Origin: Aquabacter sp. L1I39
Lineage (GTDB): Bacteria; Pseudomonadota; Alphaproteobacteria; Rhizobiales; Xanthobacteraceae
Length of the DNA: 64,000 bases
Direction: 5' to 3'
Assembly: GCF_017742835.1 (NCBI RefSeq)
Contig: NZ_CP072392.1
Span: forward strand, 1,017,388-1,081,387
Shown: positions 19,796 to 28,353 of the stretch, piece after piece
Position numbering within the stretch: position 1 is the stretch's first letter
Layout of the letters: every line of letters begins with the position of its first letter
Position numbers and translations under genes: made by a program
The notes under the pieces: model-generated
What the model saw: only the letters and a program-made list of their open reading frames with translations
The model's database searches: none
What the model was told of the DNA's origin: nothing

Positions 19796-20587
19796 TTATT
19801 TACCTTCAAAGACAGCCGCACGCTTCTGCACGAAGGCGGCGGCGCCCTCGGCGAAATCCGCCGTGCCGGCACAGGAGAGGAAGGACTGCCGTTCCGCCTC
19901 CAATTGCTCCGGCAAGCTGTGCTGGAGCGAGCCACGCAGCAGCGCCTTGATCTTCCCATAAGCGTAGGTCGGTCCGGCGGCGAGCCGCGTCACCAGCGCA
20001 TCCACTTCGGCCGCGAGGCGCTCCTGGGGCACCACCTTGTTCACAAGCCCCAGGCGCAGGGCCTCGGCCGCATCGACCACATCGGAGAGAAGCGCCATCT
20101 CCATGGCGCGGCGCAGCCCCACCACACGGGGCAAGCTCCAGGAGGCGCCGCCATCCGGGCTTGTGCCGATGCGGCTATAGGCGAGCGTGAACTTGGCATC
20201 CTCGGCGGCTATGGCGAGGTCCGCCGCCAAGGCGACGCTGAGGCCGGCGCCGGCCACAGGGCCATGCAAGGCCGCCACCACCGGCGCGCGCAAGGTCGTG
20301 AGCTGCGTCATGGCCCGGTGGAACGGACCGATGATGGAATCCACCACGGACGGCGCATCGGCGCCCGCCGCATGGAAGCGCCCCACATCGCCCCCCGCCA
20401 GGAAGCCGCGCCCCTCGCCCGACAGCACCACCACACGCACGGAAGGATCGTCAGCCACCTGCGCCACCACATCGGCGAAGGCCAGGATCATGCTTTCATT
20501 CAGGGCATTCAGAACCTGGGGCCGGTTGAAGCGGATGCGCGCGACGCCGCCTTCCCTTTGCAACAGAATGGTCTCGGCGTCCGACAT
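19796..20587 (-). CDS. Enoyl-CoA hydratase/isomerase family protein (PaaG-like)
   Basis: Crotonase fold, 263 residues, acting on CoA thioesters. The oxyanion-hole segments GRGFLAGGDVGRF (about 60-72) and HGPVAGAGLSVALAAD (about 108-123) are present. In the second catalytic position the sequence reads IGTSPDGGASW, with aspartate where true hydratases have glutamate. That is the pattern of the PaaG subgroup (ring-1,2-epoxyphenylacetyl-CoA isomerase or delta3-delta2-enoyl-CoA isomerase). No other phenylacetate genes are nearby, so isomerisation of an unsaturated acyl-CoA is the safer guess. Divergent from the nitronate monooxygenase gene. Confidence 0.88.
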   Translation of the reverse strand: MSDAETILLQREGGVARIRFNRPQVLNALNESMILAFADVVAQVADDPSVRVVVLSGEGRGFLAGGDVGRFHAAGADAPSVVDSIIGPFHRAMTQLTTLRAPVVAALHGPVAGAGLSVALAADLAIAAEDAKFTLAYSRIGTSPDGGASWSLPRVVGLRRAMEMALLSDVVDAAEALRLGLVNKVVPQERLAAEVDALVTRLAAGPTYAYGKIKALLRGSLQHSLPEQLEAERQSFLSCAGTADFAEGAAAFVQKRAAVFEGK

Positions 20588-20772
20588 GCGATCCTCCCGG
20601 CATGATGATGCGGCTCAAGCCGCTTGGCCGAAGGCTGCACCATGGTCCGCAAGCGGGCAAGGCCGCCGTCCCTCCCCGCTCGCGCGACCGCAGGCCGCAG
20701 CCGAAGGCGGCCTTGCCAAGCTCGCGCCGGACCTCCAAGGTCAGCCCAACAATGACTGGAGGACCAACGCCC

Positions 20773-21702
20773 ATGCCCTTGCCGGCCCAGCTTGAAGGAC
20801 GCCTGAAGGCGCCCATCGTCGCCGCCCCCATGTTCCTGGTCTCGAATCCGGACCTGGTCGTGGAAACCTGTCGCAGCGGCCTGTTGGGCACCTTCCCCGC
20901 CCTCAACCAGCGCAGCACCGAGGGCTATGCGGATTGGCTCGACGAGATCAATGGCCGCCTCGCGGATGCGCCGGATGCCGCGCCGTTCGGCGTCAATCTC
21001 ATCGTCCACCGTTCCAACACCCGACTGGAGGCCGACCTGAAGGTGACGGTGGACCGCAAGGTGCCGCTGGTCATCACTTCGCTCGGCGCCGTGCCGGACG
21101 TGGTTAAGGCGGTGCATTCCTATGGCGGGCTGGTGTTCCATGACGTCATCAACCGCCGCCATGCGGAAAAGGCGGCGGAAGCGGGGGTGGACGGCATCAT
21201 CGCCGTATGCGCCGGAGCCGGCGGACATGCGGGGACGCTCAGCCCCTTCGCCCTGGTGCCGGAGATCCGCGCCATCTTTTCAGGGACCATTCTGCTGTCG
21301 GGCGCCATGTCCACGGGCGCCCATGTGGCCGCCGCCCGCCTTCTGGGGGCAGACCTCGCCTATCTCGGCACCCGCTTCATCGCCACGCGCGAGAGCGCGG
21401 CGCCGGACGGCTACAAGGCCATGCTGATGGAGGCGCGCGCCGCCGATATCCTCTACACGCCCTCCATTTCCGGCGTGAACGCCAACTTCCTGACCCCCTC
21501 CATCGTTGCGGCAGGTCTTAATCCCAATGCCCTGCCGGACCATGCCACCCTCGACCTAAATCACGAGGCACGGGCGTGGAAGAACGTCTGGTCGGCCGGC
21601 CAAGGGGTCGGTTCGGTGCTCGACACGCCCCCCACCGCAGAGCTTTGCCAGCGCCTGATCGCCGAATTCGAAGCCGCCAAGAGCGCCGCCGCACGCTTGT
21701 GA
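20773..21702 (+). CDS. Nitronate monooxygenase family flavoprotein
   Basis: FMN-dependent TIM-barrel enzyme of 309 residues, formerly called 2-nitropropane dioxygenase; it oxidises alkyl nitronates such as propionate-3-nitronate. Family motifs: APMFLVSNPDLV near the N-terminus, PFGVNLIVHRSN, CAGAGGHAGTLSPFALVPEIR with the catalytic histidine, and ISGAM-like LLSGAMSTGAHVAAARLLGADLAYLGTRF for flavin phosphate binding. ATG 20773 follows a GGAGG at 11 bases. A slightly earlier ATG (20752) is also in frame. A strong hairpin follows. Confidence 0.9.
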   Translation: MPLPAQLEGRLKAPIVAAPMFLVSNPDLVVETCRSGLLGTFPALNQRSTEGYADWLDEINGRLADAPDAAPFGVNLIVHRSNTRLEADLKVTVDRKVPLVITSLGAVPDVVKAVHSYGGLVFHDVINRRHAEKAAEAGVDGIIAVCAGAGGHAGTLSPFALVPEIRAIFSGTILLSGAMSTGAHVAAARLLGADLAYLGTRFIATRESAAPDGYKAMLMEARAADILYTPSISGVNANFLTPSIVAAGLNPNALPDHATLDLNHEARAWKNVWSAGQGVGSVLDTPPTAELCQRLIAEFEAAKSAAARL

Positions 21703-21715
21703 GCGCAACCGTCCC

Positions 21716-21746
21716 GGCCGCCCGCCGACGATGGCGGGCGGCCTTT
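21716..21746 (+). terminator. Rho-independent terminator after the nitronate monooxygenase gene
   Basis: Perfect 11-base stem GGCCGCCCGCC / GGCGGGCGGCC with a six-base loop, followed by TTTCTT. It separates the monooxygenase from the sulfur assimilation operon. Confidence 0.85.
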
Positions 21747-21757
21747 CTTGCCGGCTT

Positions 21758-21773
21758 ATTTCACATTAATTAC
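21758..21773 (+). promoter_or_regulatory. Candidate sulfur-regulon box, copy 1
   Basis: ATTTCACATTAATTAC stands upstream of the sulfite/APS reductase operon. Almost the same sequence, with one extra base, is found before the sulfate transporter operon at 25322-25338. Both lie in AT-rich DNA, which is rare in this window. A shared activator of CysB/LysR type would be the natural reader, but that is inference. Confidence 0.5.
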
Positions 21774-21782
21774 GTGCATTTT

Positions 21783-21812
21783 TTGACATTGAACATCGGG
21801 TTCAAATATTCT
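21783..21812 (+). promoter_or_regulatory. Sigma-70-like promoter of the sulfite/APS reductase operon
   Basis: Consensus -35 TTGACA (21783-21788), 18-base spacer, -10 TATTCT (21807-21812). The spacer contains a perfect dyad, TTGAAC-N5-GTTCAA (21789-21805), placed where a bound repressor would block RNA polymerase. The predicted start is about 60 bases before the first gene. Confidence 0.6.
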
Positions 21813-21823
21813 ACTTTCATTTG

Positions 21824-21840
21824 GATATGAATTCCATATC
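21824..21840. promoter_or_regulatory. Second 17-base dyad downstream of the promoter
   Basis: GATATG-N5-CATATC, a perfect 6+6 inverted repeat with the same 5-base spacing as the dyad at 21789-21805, centred 35 bases further on. The half-sites differ in sequence, so two different regulators or one relaxed one are possible. Confidence 0.4.
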
Positions 21841-21878
21841 AACATATATATGACGTGATTTATCGGAAAGCCGGCAGC

Positions 21879-22190
21879 ATGACGTCCCCGCTCCAGCAGA
21901 AGCTGAAGATCACAGGCCCAACGGTCATCACCGCCAACCGGCTCGCTGATGGCGTGGTGGTGTGGCTGACCGAGGACCATGCCTGGTCCACGCGGCTCGC
22001 GGACGCAGCCGTGGTGAACACTTCGGACGCAGCGCTCCGTCTTTTGAATGTCGCGAATGCGGATGAAAACACGGCCGTGGGCGCCTACCCCGCGCGGGTG
22101 GCGACCGAAGGGGACGACATCCGCCCGGGCAATCTGCGGGAACGCATCCGGGTCTCCGGTCCCACCATCGCCTTTTCACACTCCGCCTGA
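21879..22190 (+). CDS. DUF2849 family protein, first gene of the sulfur operon
   Basis: 103 residues, soluble, basic to neutral, with the family opening KITGPTVITANRLADGVVVWL. DUF2849 is found mostly in alphaproteobacteria next to cysI, and is thought to assist sulfite reductase; its biochemical role is not known to me. ATG 21879 (GGAAAG upstream) is preferred to ATG 21855, which would add eight residues. The gene is 22 bases ahead of cysI and lies in the place where siroheme synthase cysG often stands in related operons; no cysG is seen here. Confidence 0.8.
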   Translation: MTSPLQQKLKITGPTVITANRLADGVVVWLTEDHAWSTRLADAAVVNTSDAALRLLNVANADENTAVGAYPARVATEGDDIRPGNLRERIRVSGPTIAFSHSA

Positions 22191-22212
22191 GCCGCGGGAC
22201 CGGAACCCCATC

Positions 22213-23865
22213 ATGTATGTCTATGACGAGTTCGACCGCGCATTCCTCCAGGACCGGGTCCGCGAGTTTCGCGAGCAGGTGGAGCGCCGCCTTTCGGGCG
22301 CGCTCAATGAGGAGGAGTTCAAGCCGCTTCGCCTCATGAACGGGGTCTATCTCCAGCTCCACGCTTATATGCTGCGCATCGCCATTCCCTACGGCACCCT
22401 GTCGTCGGACCAGATGCGCGCATTGGCTCATGTGGCGCGGACCTATGACCGCGGCTATGGCCACTTCACCACGCGGCAGAACATCCAGTTCAATTGGATC
22501 AAGCTCGACGAACTGCCCGATGCCATGGACGACCTGGCCAAGGCCGGCATGCACGGCCTCCAGACCTCCGGCAACTGCATCCGCAACACCACCACCGATC
22601 CCTGGGCTGGGGCGACGGTGGAGGAGATCGAGGATCCCCGCCTCTATGCGGAGGTGATCCGCCAGTGGTCGACCCTGCACCCGGAATTCACCTATCTGCC
22701 CCGCAAATTCAAGATCGCCATCACCGCCGCCAAGCATGACCGGGCCGCCATCCGCGTGCACGATATCGGCCTGCGGCTGCACAAGCGGGACGGCCAGACT
22801 GGCTTTGAAGTCATTGTCGGCGGCGGGCTGGGGCGCACCCCTTTCATCGGCAAGACCATCCGAGACTTCCTGCCCAAGGAAGACCTGCTCTCCTATCTGG
22901 AAGCGATCCTGCGGGTCTATAATTCCGGCGGCCGGCGCGACAACATCTACAAGGCCCGCATCAAGATCCAGGTGCACGAGGTGGGGACGCAGGAGTTCTC
23001 CCGCCGCGTGGAGGAGGAGTGGGCGCAGATCCGCGACGGCGCCCTGCGGCTCGACGAGGCCGCCCTCGACACCATCCGCGACCGCTTCCGCACGCCCGAT
23101 TTCGAGCCCCTCGCGAACGCCCCCGCCGCCCTCGAAGCGGCCAAGGCGGACGCCGATTTCCGGCGCTGGTACGAGAATGCAGTGACCGCGCACAAGGTGC
23201 CCGGCCATGCCATCGTCACCGTCTCGCTGAAGCCGGTGGGCGGACCTCCCGGCGATGCCACGGCCGAGCAGATGGACGGCATTGCCGACCTTGCCGACCG
23301 CTTCGGCTATGGCGAGATCCGGGTGGCGCACGAGCAGAACCTGACGCTGCCCCATGTGCGCCAGAAGGATCTTCCCGAGTTGTGGCGGGCGCTGAAGGAC
23401 CTCGGCCTTGCGACCCCCAATGTGGGCCTGATCTCCGACATCATCGCCTGCCCGGGCCTTGATTATTGCTCGCTGGCCAATACCCGCTCCATTCCGCTCG
23501 CCCAGCGCCTGTCCGAGCGCTTCGCGGACGAGGCAAGGGCCGGCGAGATCGGCCGCATGCACGTCAACATTTCCGGCTGCATCAATGCCTGCGGCCACCA
23601 CCATGTGGGCCATATCGGCATTCTCGGCGTCGAGAAGAAGGACGAGGAATTCTATCAGATCACCCTCGGCGGCAAGGGCAACCACAAGGCCCGGCTGGGC
23701 GAACTGCTCGGCCCGGCGGTGTCGGAAACCGAGGTGGTGGATGTGGTGGAGCGTCTCGTCGACACCTATCTGGAGCTGCGCTCCGGCCCGGCGGAACCGT
23801 TCGTCTCGGTGGTCCAGCGCCTGGGCATCGAACCCTTCAAGGAGCGCGCCTATGCCTCTCGTTAA
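22213..23865 (+). CDS. cysI: Sulfite reductase hemoprotein (CysI)
   Basis: Six-electron reduction of sulfite to sulfide using siroheme coupled to a [4Fe-4S] cluster. 550 residues with two repeats of the nitrite/sulfite reductase fold. The N-terminal parachute domain is LQLHAYMLRIAIPYGTLSS. The cluster/siroheme ligand pairs are ACPGLDYCSLA and NISGCINACGHHH (C-X5-C and C-X3-C). The substrate-binding basic residues lie in HFTTRQNIQF. No gene for a CysJ flavoprotein is nearby, so electrons probably come from ferredoxin or an unknown donor. Overlaps the next gene by 14 bases. Confidence 0.95.
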   Translation: MYVYDEFDRAFLQDRVREFREQVERRLSGALNEEEFKPLRLMNGVYLQLHAYMLRIAIPYGTLSSDQMRALAHVARTYDRGYGHFTTRQNIQFNWIKLDELPDAMDDLAKAGMHGLQTSGNCIRNTTTDPWAGATVEEIEDPRLYAEVIRQWSTLHPEFTYLPRKFKIAITAAKHDRAAIRVHDIGLRLHKRDGQTGFEVIVGGGLGRTPFIGKTIRDFLPKEDLLSYLEAILRVYNSGGRRDNIYKARIKIQVHEVGTQEFSRRVEEEWAQIRDGALRLDEAALDTIRDRFRTPDFEPLANAPAALEAAKADADFRRWYENAVTAHKVPGHAIVTVSLKPVGGPPGDATAEQMDGIADLADRFGYGEIRVAHEQNLTLPHVRQKDLPELWRALKDLGLATPNVGLISDIIACPGLDYCSLANTRSIPLAQRLSERFADEARAGEIGRMHVNISGCINACGHHHVGHIGILGVEKKDEEFYQITLGGKGNHKARLGELLGPAVSETEVVDVVERLVDTYLELRSGPAEPFVSVVQRLGIEPFKERAYASR

Positions 23866-24352
23866 GAACGGGGCCGTGGTGCCCGATGCCTTCACGCACA
23901 CCGATGCGCAGAGCGCCTTGCCCGAAGGGCCGGTGATCGTGCCCCTGAGCCGGTTGCTTGCCGAGCACGAGACCCTTCTCGGCGGCAATCGCCCGGTGGG
24001 CGTTGCGGTCTCGAACGACGCGGACGTCACGACGCTCGCGCCCTTCATCGACGCCTTGTCGGTGGTGGTGCTGAGCTTTCCCAAGTTCCGCGACGGGCGT
24101 GCCTATAGCCAGGCCCGCCTCCTGCGCGAGCGACTGCGGTATGGCGGCGAGCTCAGGGCCAGCGGGAACGTCCTGCGCGACCAGATCCTGCTGATGGCCC
24201 GCTGCGGCTTCGACGCCTTCGAGATCGACAAACCCTCCGATGTAGGGGCCTTCGCCTCTGCGCTCGCCACCTATTCGGTCTTCTACCAGCCCACCGGCGA
24301 TGGCCGCGCGATCGCGCTCGACCTGCGCCGGCGGCCCCTCCAAGGCGCCTGA
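23852..24352 (+). CDS. DUF934 family protein
   Basis: 166 residues, soluble, with the family segments PLSRLLAEHETLL, LSFPKFRDGRAYSQARLLRERL and GNVLRDQILLMARCGFDAFEI. DUF934 genes follow cysI in many proteobacteria and are proposed to serve as accessory or oxidoreductase-like partners of assimilatory sulfite reduction, but no activity is established to my knowledge. AAGGAG lies just upstream of ATG 23852, inside the end of cysI, so translation is coupled. cysH begins five bases after the stop. Confidence 0.88.
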   Translation: MPLVKNGAVVPDAFTHTDAQSALPEGPVIVPLSRLLAEHETLLGGNRPVGVAVSNDADVTTLAPFIDALSVVVLSFPKFRDGRAYSQARLLRERLRYGGELRASGNVLRDQILLMARCGFDAFEIDKPSDVGAFASALATYSVFYQPTGDGRAIALDLRRRPLQGA

Positions 24353-24357
24353 CGGCC

Positions 24358-25083
24358 ATGACCATCGCCCTCACCTCCATTCCCGACGGCGAAAGCCTCG
24401 CCGCCTCAGGACCGCTGGCAGACGCGCTCGATGCGCGCCTGCGCGATGCCTCGCCGCTGGAGATTCTCGGGGCGGCGCGCAGCACGTTTGGCGATGGCCT
24501 CGCCATTGTCTCGTCCTTCGGAACGGAATCGGCCGTTCTCCTGCACATGGCGGCGCAGGTGGATCCCACCATCCCCGTGATCTTCCTGGATACCGGTCAC
24601 AATTTCCCCGAGACACTGGCCTATCGCGACACGCTCACCGCCCTTCTCGGGCTGACCGACGTGCGCTCGGTAGCACCTGACGCCAGGGCCCTTGCGGCGC
24701 GGGACCCCGAGACGGACCTCTGGGCGGAGGCGCCCGACGCCTGCTGCGCTCTGCGTAAGACCGAGCCCTTGCAGAGGGCCCTGGCCCCGTTCACGGCGTG
24801 GGTGAACGGCCGCAAGCGCTTCCAGTCCGCCACCCGCGCCGCCATCCGCACGGTGGAGGCGGACGGCGCGCGGGTGAAGTTCAACCCGCTGGCCGCGCTC
24901 GGTGCGGCGGAAATCATCGGCTGGATGAGTGCCCACAATCTGCCCCAGCATCCCCTGAAGGCGCATGGCTTCGCCTCCATCGGCTGCATGCCCTGCACCA
25001 GCCGGGTGCGCCCGGGCGAGGACCCGCGGGCCGGCCGCTGGCGCGGCTCCGCCAAGACCGAGTGCGGCATCCACGTCGCTTGA
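24358..25083 (+). CDS. cysH: Assimilatory APS reductase (CysH family)
   Basis: Thioredoxin-dependent reduction of adenylyl sulfate to sulfite. 241 residues. The double cysteine C129-C130 (DACCALRK) and the pair C210/C213 (GCMPC) form the [4Fe-4S] site. That marks the APS-specific type rather than the cluster-free PAPS reductase. The catalytic cysteine is C236 in ECGIH near the C-terminus. ATP-pyrophosphatase-like fold signature SSFGTESAVLLHM and the PLA-type IFLDTGHNFPET are visible. It is the last gene of the operon. ATP sulfurylase genes (cysDN) are not in the window. Confidence 0.94.
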   Translation: MTIALTSIPDGESLAASGPLADALDARLRDASPLEILGAARSTFGDGLAIVSSFGTESAVLLHMAAQVDPTIPVIFLDTGHNFPETLAYRDTLTALLGLTDVRSVAPDARALAARDPETDLWAEAPDACCALRKTEPLQRALAPFTAWVNGRKRFQSATRAAIRTVEADGARVKFNPLAALGAAEIIGWMSAHNLPQHPLKAHGFASIGCMPCTSRVRPGEDPRAGRWRGSAKTECGIHVA

Positions 25084-25461
25084 AGACGCCCAGCGACGGC
25101 GCGCTCCCCAATTGATCAGCCACCCGCCGCAAAAGGCGTGGCATGACGCACCGGCGTGAGCTTCTGCTCCGCCGGTCTTTGCTGCGCGCGGGGCCGCTGA
25201 TGGTGCGCGCGCCTCCGGGCCCAAAACGGACTTCGCACAGATCCTCATTCACGCTTTCCAATCGCCTTTCGCGGCAAGGGCCGGGCGATTTGGGAGGGCG
25301 CCGACGCTTGCGTTGGGCTCAATTTCACAAATAATTACAGTAGGTTTATTTTTATACTAAATTTATGGATTTAATTATTGACGCTAGCAAAACCCGCTGC
25401 CATCGTCGCTGGCATACGGTTCCTCAGGCGCCAGACGCCTTGAAACGACAGGAGTTTTCGC
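25084..25461. promoter_or_regulatory. Intergenic region with AT-rich promoter of the sulfate transporter
   Basis: 378 bases with no gene that I can support. The last 140 bases turn AT-rich. The shared sulfur box is at 25322-25338, followed by TATACT (25353-25358), a 5/6 match to a -10 element. The position where a -35 should lie falls inside the box and has no TTGACA, which suggests activator dependence. Confidence 0.5.
25322..25338 (+). promoter_or_regulatory. Candidate sulfur-regulon box, copy 2
   Basis: ATTTCACAAATAATTAC, the counterpart of the box at 21758-21773, identical except for one inserted base and one substitution. It overlaps the -35 region of the putative sbp promoter. Confidence 0.5.
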
Positions 25462-26487
25462 ATGCCCGCCCCCCTCCTTCAGCGGCTCGCCCGGACGGCG
25501 CTGGCCCTTGGGCTCTCGGCCGGCCTCCTCGCTCCGGTCGGCGGAATGGCCGCCGAGACGACGCTGCTCAACGTCTCCTACGACCCCACCCGCGAGCTTT
25601 ATGTGGACATCAACAAGGCCTTCGCGGCGAAGTGGGCGGCCAGCCATCCCGGCGACACCGTCAGCATCCGCCAGTCCCATGGCGGCTCCGGCAAGCAGGC
25701 GCGGTCAGTGATTGACGGCCTGGAGGCGGACGTGGTGACCTTCGCCCTCGCCTACGACATCGATGCCATCGCCGAGCGCGGCCTCATCGCCGCCGACTGG
25801 CAGAAGCGCCTGCCCGACAATTCCTCGCCCTACACCTCCACCATCGTCTTCCTGGTGCGCAAGGGAAACCCGAAGAACATCAAGGACTGGGACGACTTGG
25901 TGAAGCCGGGCATCAAGGTGGTGACGCCGAACCCGAAGACCTCCGGCGGTGCGCGCTGGAATTATCTGGCCGCCTGGGGCTATGCGCTCAAGAAGAACGG
26001 CGGCGACGAGGCGAAAGCCAAGGCCTTCGTCACCGCCTTGTTCAAGAATGCCCCCGTGCTCGACACCGGCGCGCGCGGTTCCACCGTCACCTTCGTGGAG
26101 CGCGGCATCGGCGACGTGCTGATCGCCTGGGAGAACGAGGCCTATCTGTCCGTCAACGAGCTCGGGCCGGACAAGTTCGACATCGTCACTCCCTCCCTCT
26201 CCATCCTGGCCGAGCCGCCGGTGACGGTGGTGGACAAGGTGGTGGACAAGCGCGGCACCCGGGACATTTCGGAAGCCTATCTCAAGTTCCTCTACACTCC
26301 CGAGGGCCAGGAACTGGCCGCCAACCACTATTACCGCCCCCGGAACGAGGCGGTCGCCGCCAAGTTCAAGGACAAGTTCGCGCCGGTGGAACTCTTCACC
26401 ATCGACCAGGTCTTCGGAGGCTGGTCCAAGGCCCAGAAGATCCATTTCGGCGACGGCGGCATCTTCGACCAGATCTACGCCAACTGA
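25462..26487 (+). CDS. sbp: Periplasmic sulfate-binding protein
   Basis: Captures sulfate or thiosulfate for the CysTWA importer. 341 residues; a signal peptide of about 31 residues (cleavage near MAAET) and the signature [12 protein letters not shown] at 36-47. Other binding-site segments are [30 protein letters not shown] (seen at about 55-83) and [23 protein letters not shown]. The start has AGGAG at eight bases. A stem-loop and 85 bases separate it from cysT, which fits higher expression of the binding protein. Confidence 0.95.
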   Translation: MPAPLLQRLARTALALGLSAGLLAPVGGMAAETTLLNVSYDPTRELYVDINKAFAAKWAASHPGDTVSIRQSHGGSGKQARSVIDGLEADVVTFALAYDIDAIAERGLIAADWQKRLPDNSSPYTSTIVFLVRKGNPKNIKDWDDLVKPGIKVVTPNPKTSGGARWNYLAAWGYALKKNGGDEAKAKAFVTALFKNAPVLDTGARGSTVTFVERGIGDVLIAWENEAYLSVNELGPDKFDIVTPSLSILAEPPVTVVDKVVDKRGTRDISEAYLKFLYTPEGQELAANHYYRPRNEAVAAKFKDKFAPVELFTIDQVFGGWSKAQKIHFGDGGIFDQIYAN

Positions 26488-26492
26488 CGGAT

Positions 26493-26527
26493 CGCCCCTG
26501 CCCTTCCACGGGCGGGGGCGCCCCTTT
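26493..26527 (+). terminator. Intercistronic stem-loop between sbp and cysT
   Basis: CGCCCCTGCCC / GGGCGGGGGCG, 11 base pairs with one G-U pair and a six-base loop, followed by CCCCTTTT. It lies within the operon, so a partial terminator or an RNA-stabilising element is more likely than a full stop. Confidence 0.55.
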
Positions 26528-26572
26528 TGATCGCCTGCACAGCAGGCCCTTCCAGAGCCCGCAAGGACAAAG

Positions 26573-27433
26573 ATGGCGACCGCGGCAGCATCTTCCACCT
26601 TCTTTTCCCGGCGCAGAAAGACCGTCATTCCGGGCTTCGGCCTCACCATGGGCCTGACGCTGACGTGGCTGTACCTCATCGTGCTGCTGCCGCTCTCCGC
26701 GCTGTTCATCAAGACGTCCGAAATCTCGTTCGAGCGCTTCATCGCCATCGTCACCAGCGCCCGCACGCTGCACGCGCTGCAAATCTCCTTTGGCCTCTCG
26801 CTGGCGGCGGCGGCCATCAACCTGGTGTTCGGCTCCATCGTGGTCTGGGTGCTGGTGCGCTATGACTTCCCGCCGAAGCGGGTGGTGGATGCCATCGTCG
26901 ACATTCCCTTCGCCCTGCCCACCGCGGTGGCCGGCATCGCGCTGACCACGCTTTATGCCGAGAACGGCTGGATCGGCGGCCTGTTGACCCCGCTGGGCAT
27001 CAAGGTGTCGTTCACGCCGCTGGGCATCCTCGTGGCCCTCATCTTCATCGGCCTGCCCTTCGTGGTGCGCACGGTGCAGCCGGTGTTGGAGGATCTCGAC
27101 CAGGAGCTGGAGGAAGCCTCCGCCAGCCTTGGGGCGGACCGGGTGCAGACCTTGTGGCGGGTGGTGCTGCCCTCCCTGCTGCCGGCGCTGCTGACGGGCT
27201 TTGCCCTCGCCTTCGCGCGGGCGGTGGGCGAATATGGCTCGGTCATCTTCATCGCCGGCAATCTGCCGGGCATTTCGGAAGTGGCGCCGCTCCTCATCGT
27301 GATCCGCCTGGAGGAGTTCCGCTACGCGGATGCCACGGCCATTGCCTGCGTGATGTTGCTCGCGTCCTTCGCCCTTCTCCTGGTCATCAACGCGCTGCAG
27401 CGCTGGACCGAATCCCGCGGGAGGGACCATTGA
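26573..27433 (+). CDS. cysT: Sulfate ABC transporter permease CysT
   Basis: Inner-membrane subunit of the sulfate/thiosulfate importer, 286 residues with six predicted membrane spans. The EAA loop, which contacts the ATPase, reads [28 protein letters not shown]. The N-terminal basic segment [14 protein letters not shown] is usual for CysT. The stop codon TGA overlaps the TTG start of cysW, giving tight coupling. Confidence 0.95.
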   Translation: MATAAASSTFFSRRRKTVIPGFGLTMGLTLTWLYLIVLLPLSALFIKTSEISFERFIAIVTSARTLHALQISFGLSLAAAAINLVFGSIVVWVLVRYDFPPKRVVDAIVDIPFALPTAVAGIALTTLYAENGWIGGLLTPLGIKVSFTPLGILVALIFIGLPFVVRTVQPVLEDLDQELEEASASLGADRVQTLWRVVLPSLLPALLTGFALAFARAVGEYGSVIFIAGNLPGISEVAPLLIVIRLEEFRYADATAIACVMLLASFALLLVINALQRWTESRGRDH

Positions 27434-28353
27434 CCTCGCGGTCCGACGTCGCCGTGGCCGAACTCCCCACCTCAGAGGGCCTGCCCACCGGCTTGGTGCG
27501 GGCGGACGCCGCGCGAGCCTCGACCGGCCACAAGCCGGTGCGCACGGAGCCGCGGGCGGTGCGGATCGCGCTCACCGCCATCGCCCTTGGCTTTCTCTTC
27601 CTGTTCATCGGCCTGCCGCTGGTGAACGTGTTCTACGAGGCGTTCCGGCGGGGCTGGAGCGCCTATGTGACGGCCATCATCGACCCGGACGCGCTCGCCG
27701 CCATAAAGCTGACCCTCCTTGTGGCAGTCATTTCCGTGGTGGCGAACCTCATCTTTGGCCTGATGGCCTCCTGGGCCATCACCAAGTTCGACTTTCCCGG
27801 CAAGAGCCTGCTTATCAGCCTCATCGATCTGCCCTTCTCGGTCTCCCCGGTGGTGGCAGGCCTTGTCTATGTGCTGCTGTTCGGCGCGCAGGGGCTGCTG
27901 GGGCCGCAGCTTCAGGCCTGGGACGTGAAGATCGTCTTCGCGCTGCCGGGCATCGTGCTCGCCACCATCTTCGTCACCTTCCCGTTCGTGGCGCGCGAGC
28001 TGATCCCGCTGATGCAGGAACAGGGAACGGCGGAGGAGGAGGCGGCCCTCTCGCTCGGGGCGTCGGGCCTGTCGACCTTCTTCCGCGTCACCTTGCCGAA
28101 CGTGAAATGGGCCCTGCTCTACGGCGTGCTTCTGTGCAACGCTCGGGCCATGGGCGAGTTCGGCGCAGTGTCGGTCGTGTCCGGTCACATCCGCGGGCTC
28201 ACCAACACCATGCCGCTGCACATCGAGATTCTCTATAACGAGTACCAGTTCGTCGCCTCCTTCGCGGTTGCCTCGCTCCTGGCCCTGCTGGCGCTCGTCA
28301 CCCTCATCGCCAAGACCATCTTGGAAAGCCGGCTCGCGGAGGACCACCGATGA
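27430..28353 (+). CDS. cysW: Sulfate ABC transporter permease CysW
   Basis: Second permease of the sulfate importer, 307 residues. The first 45 residues are hydrophilic, then six membrane spans. The EAA loop is [29 protein letters not shown]. No ATG exists near the expected start; TTG 27430, with GGGAGG five bases upstream and overlapping the cysT stop (TTGA), is the best candidate. It overlaps cysA by four bases (ATGA). Confidence 0.9.
   Translation: MTSRSDVAVAELPTSEGLPTGLVRADAARASTGHKPVRTEPRAVRIALTAIALGFLFLFIGLPLVNVFYEAFRRGWSAYVTAIIDPDALAAIKLTLLVAVISVVANLIFGLMASWAITKFDFPGKSLLISLIDLPFSVSPVVAGLVYVLLFGAQGLLGPQLQAWDVKIVFALPGIVLATIFVTFPFVARELIPLMQEQGTAEEEAALSLGASGLSTFFRVTLPNVKWALLYGVLLCNARAMGEFGAVSVVSGHIRGLTNTMPLHIEILYNEYQFVASFAVASLLALLALVTLIAKTILESRLAEDHR

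Noticed and set aside
21928..24084. 718-codon open frame on the minus strand
   Set aside because: Antisense to cysI and its neighbours, which are clearly real; no family motif in the antisense product.
25143..25334. 63-codon open frame before sbp
   Set aside because: Arg/Ser-rich, no ribosome binding site, and located in a region that acts as a promoter.
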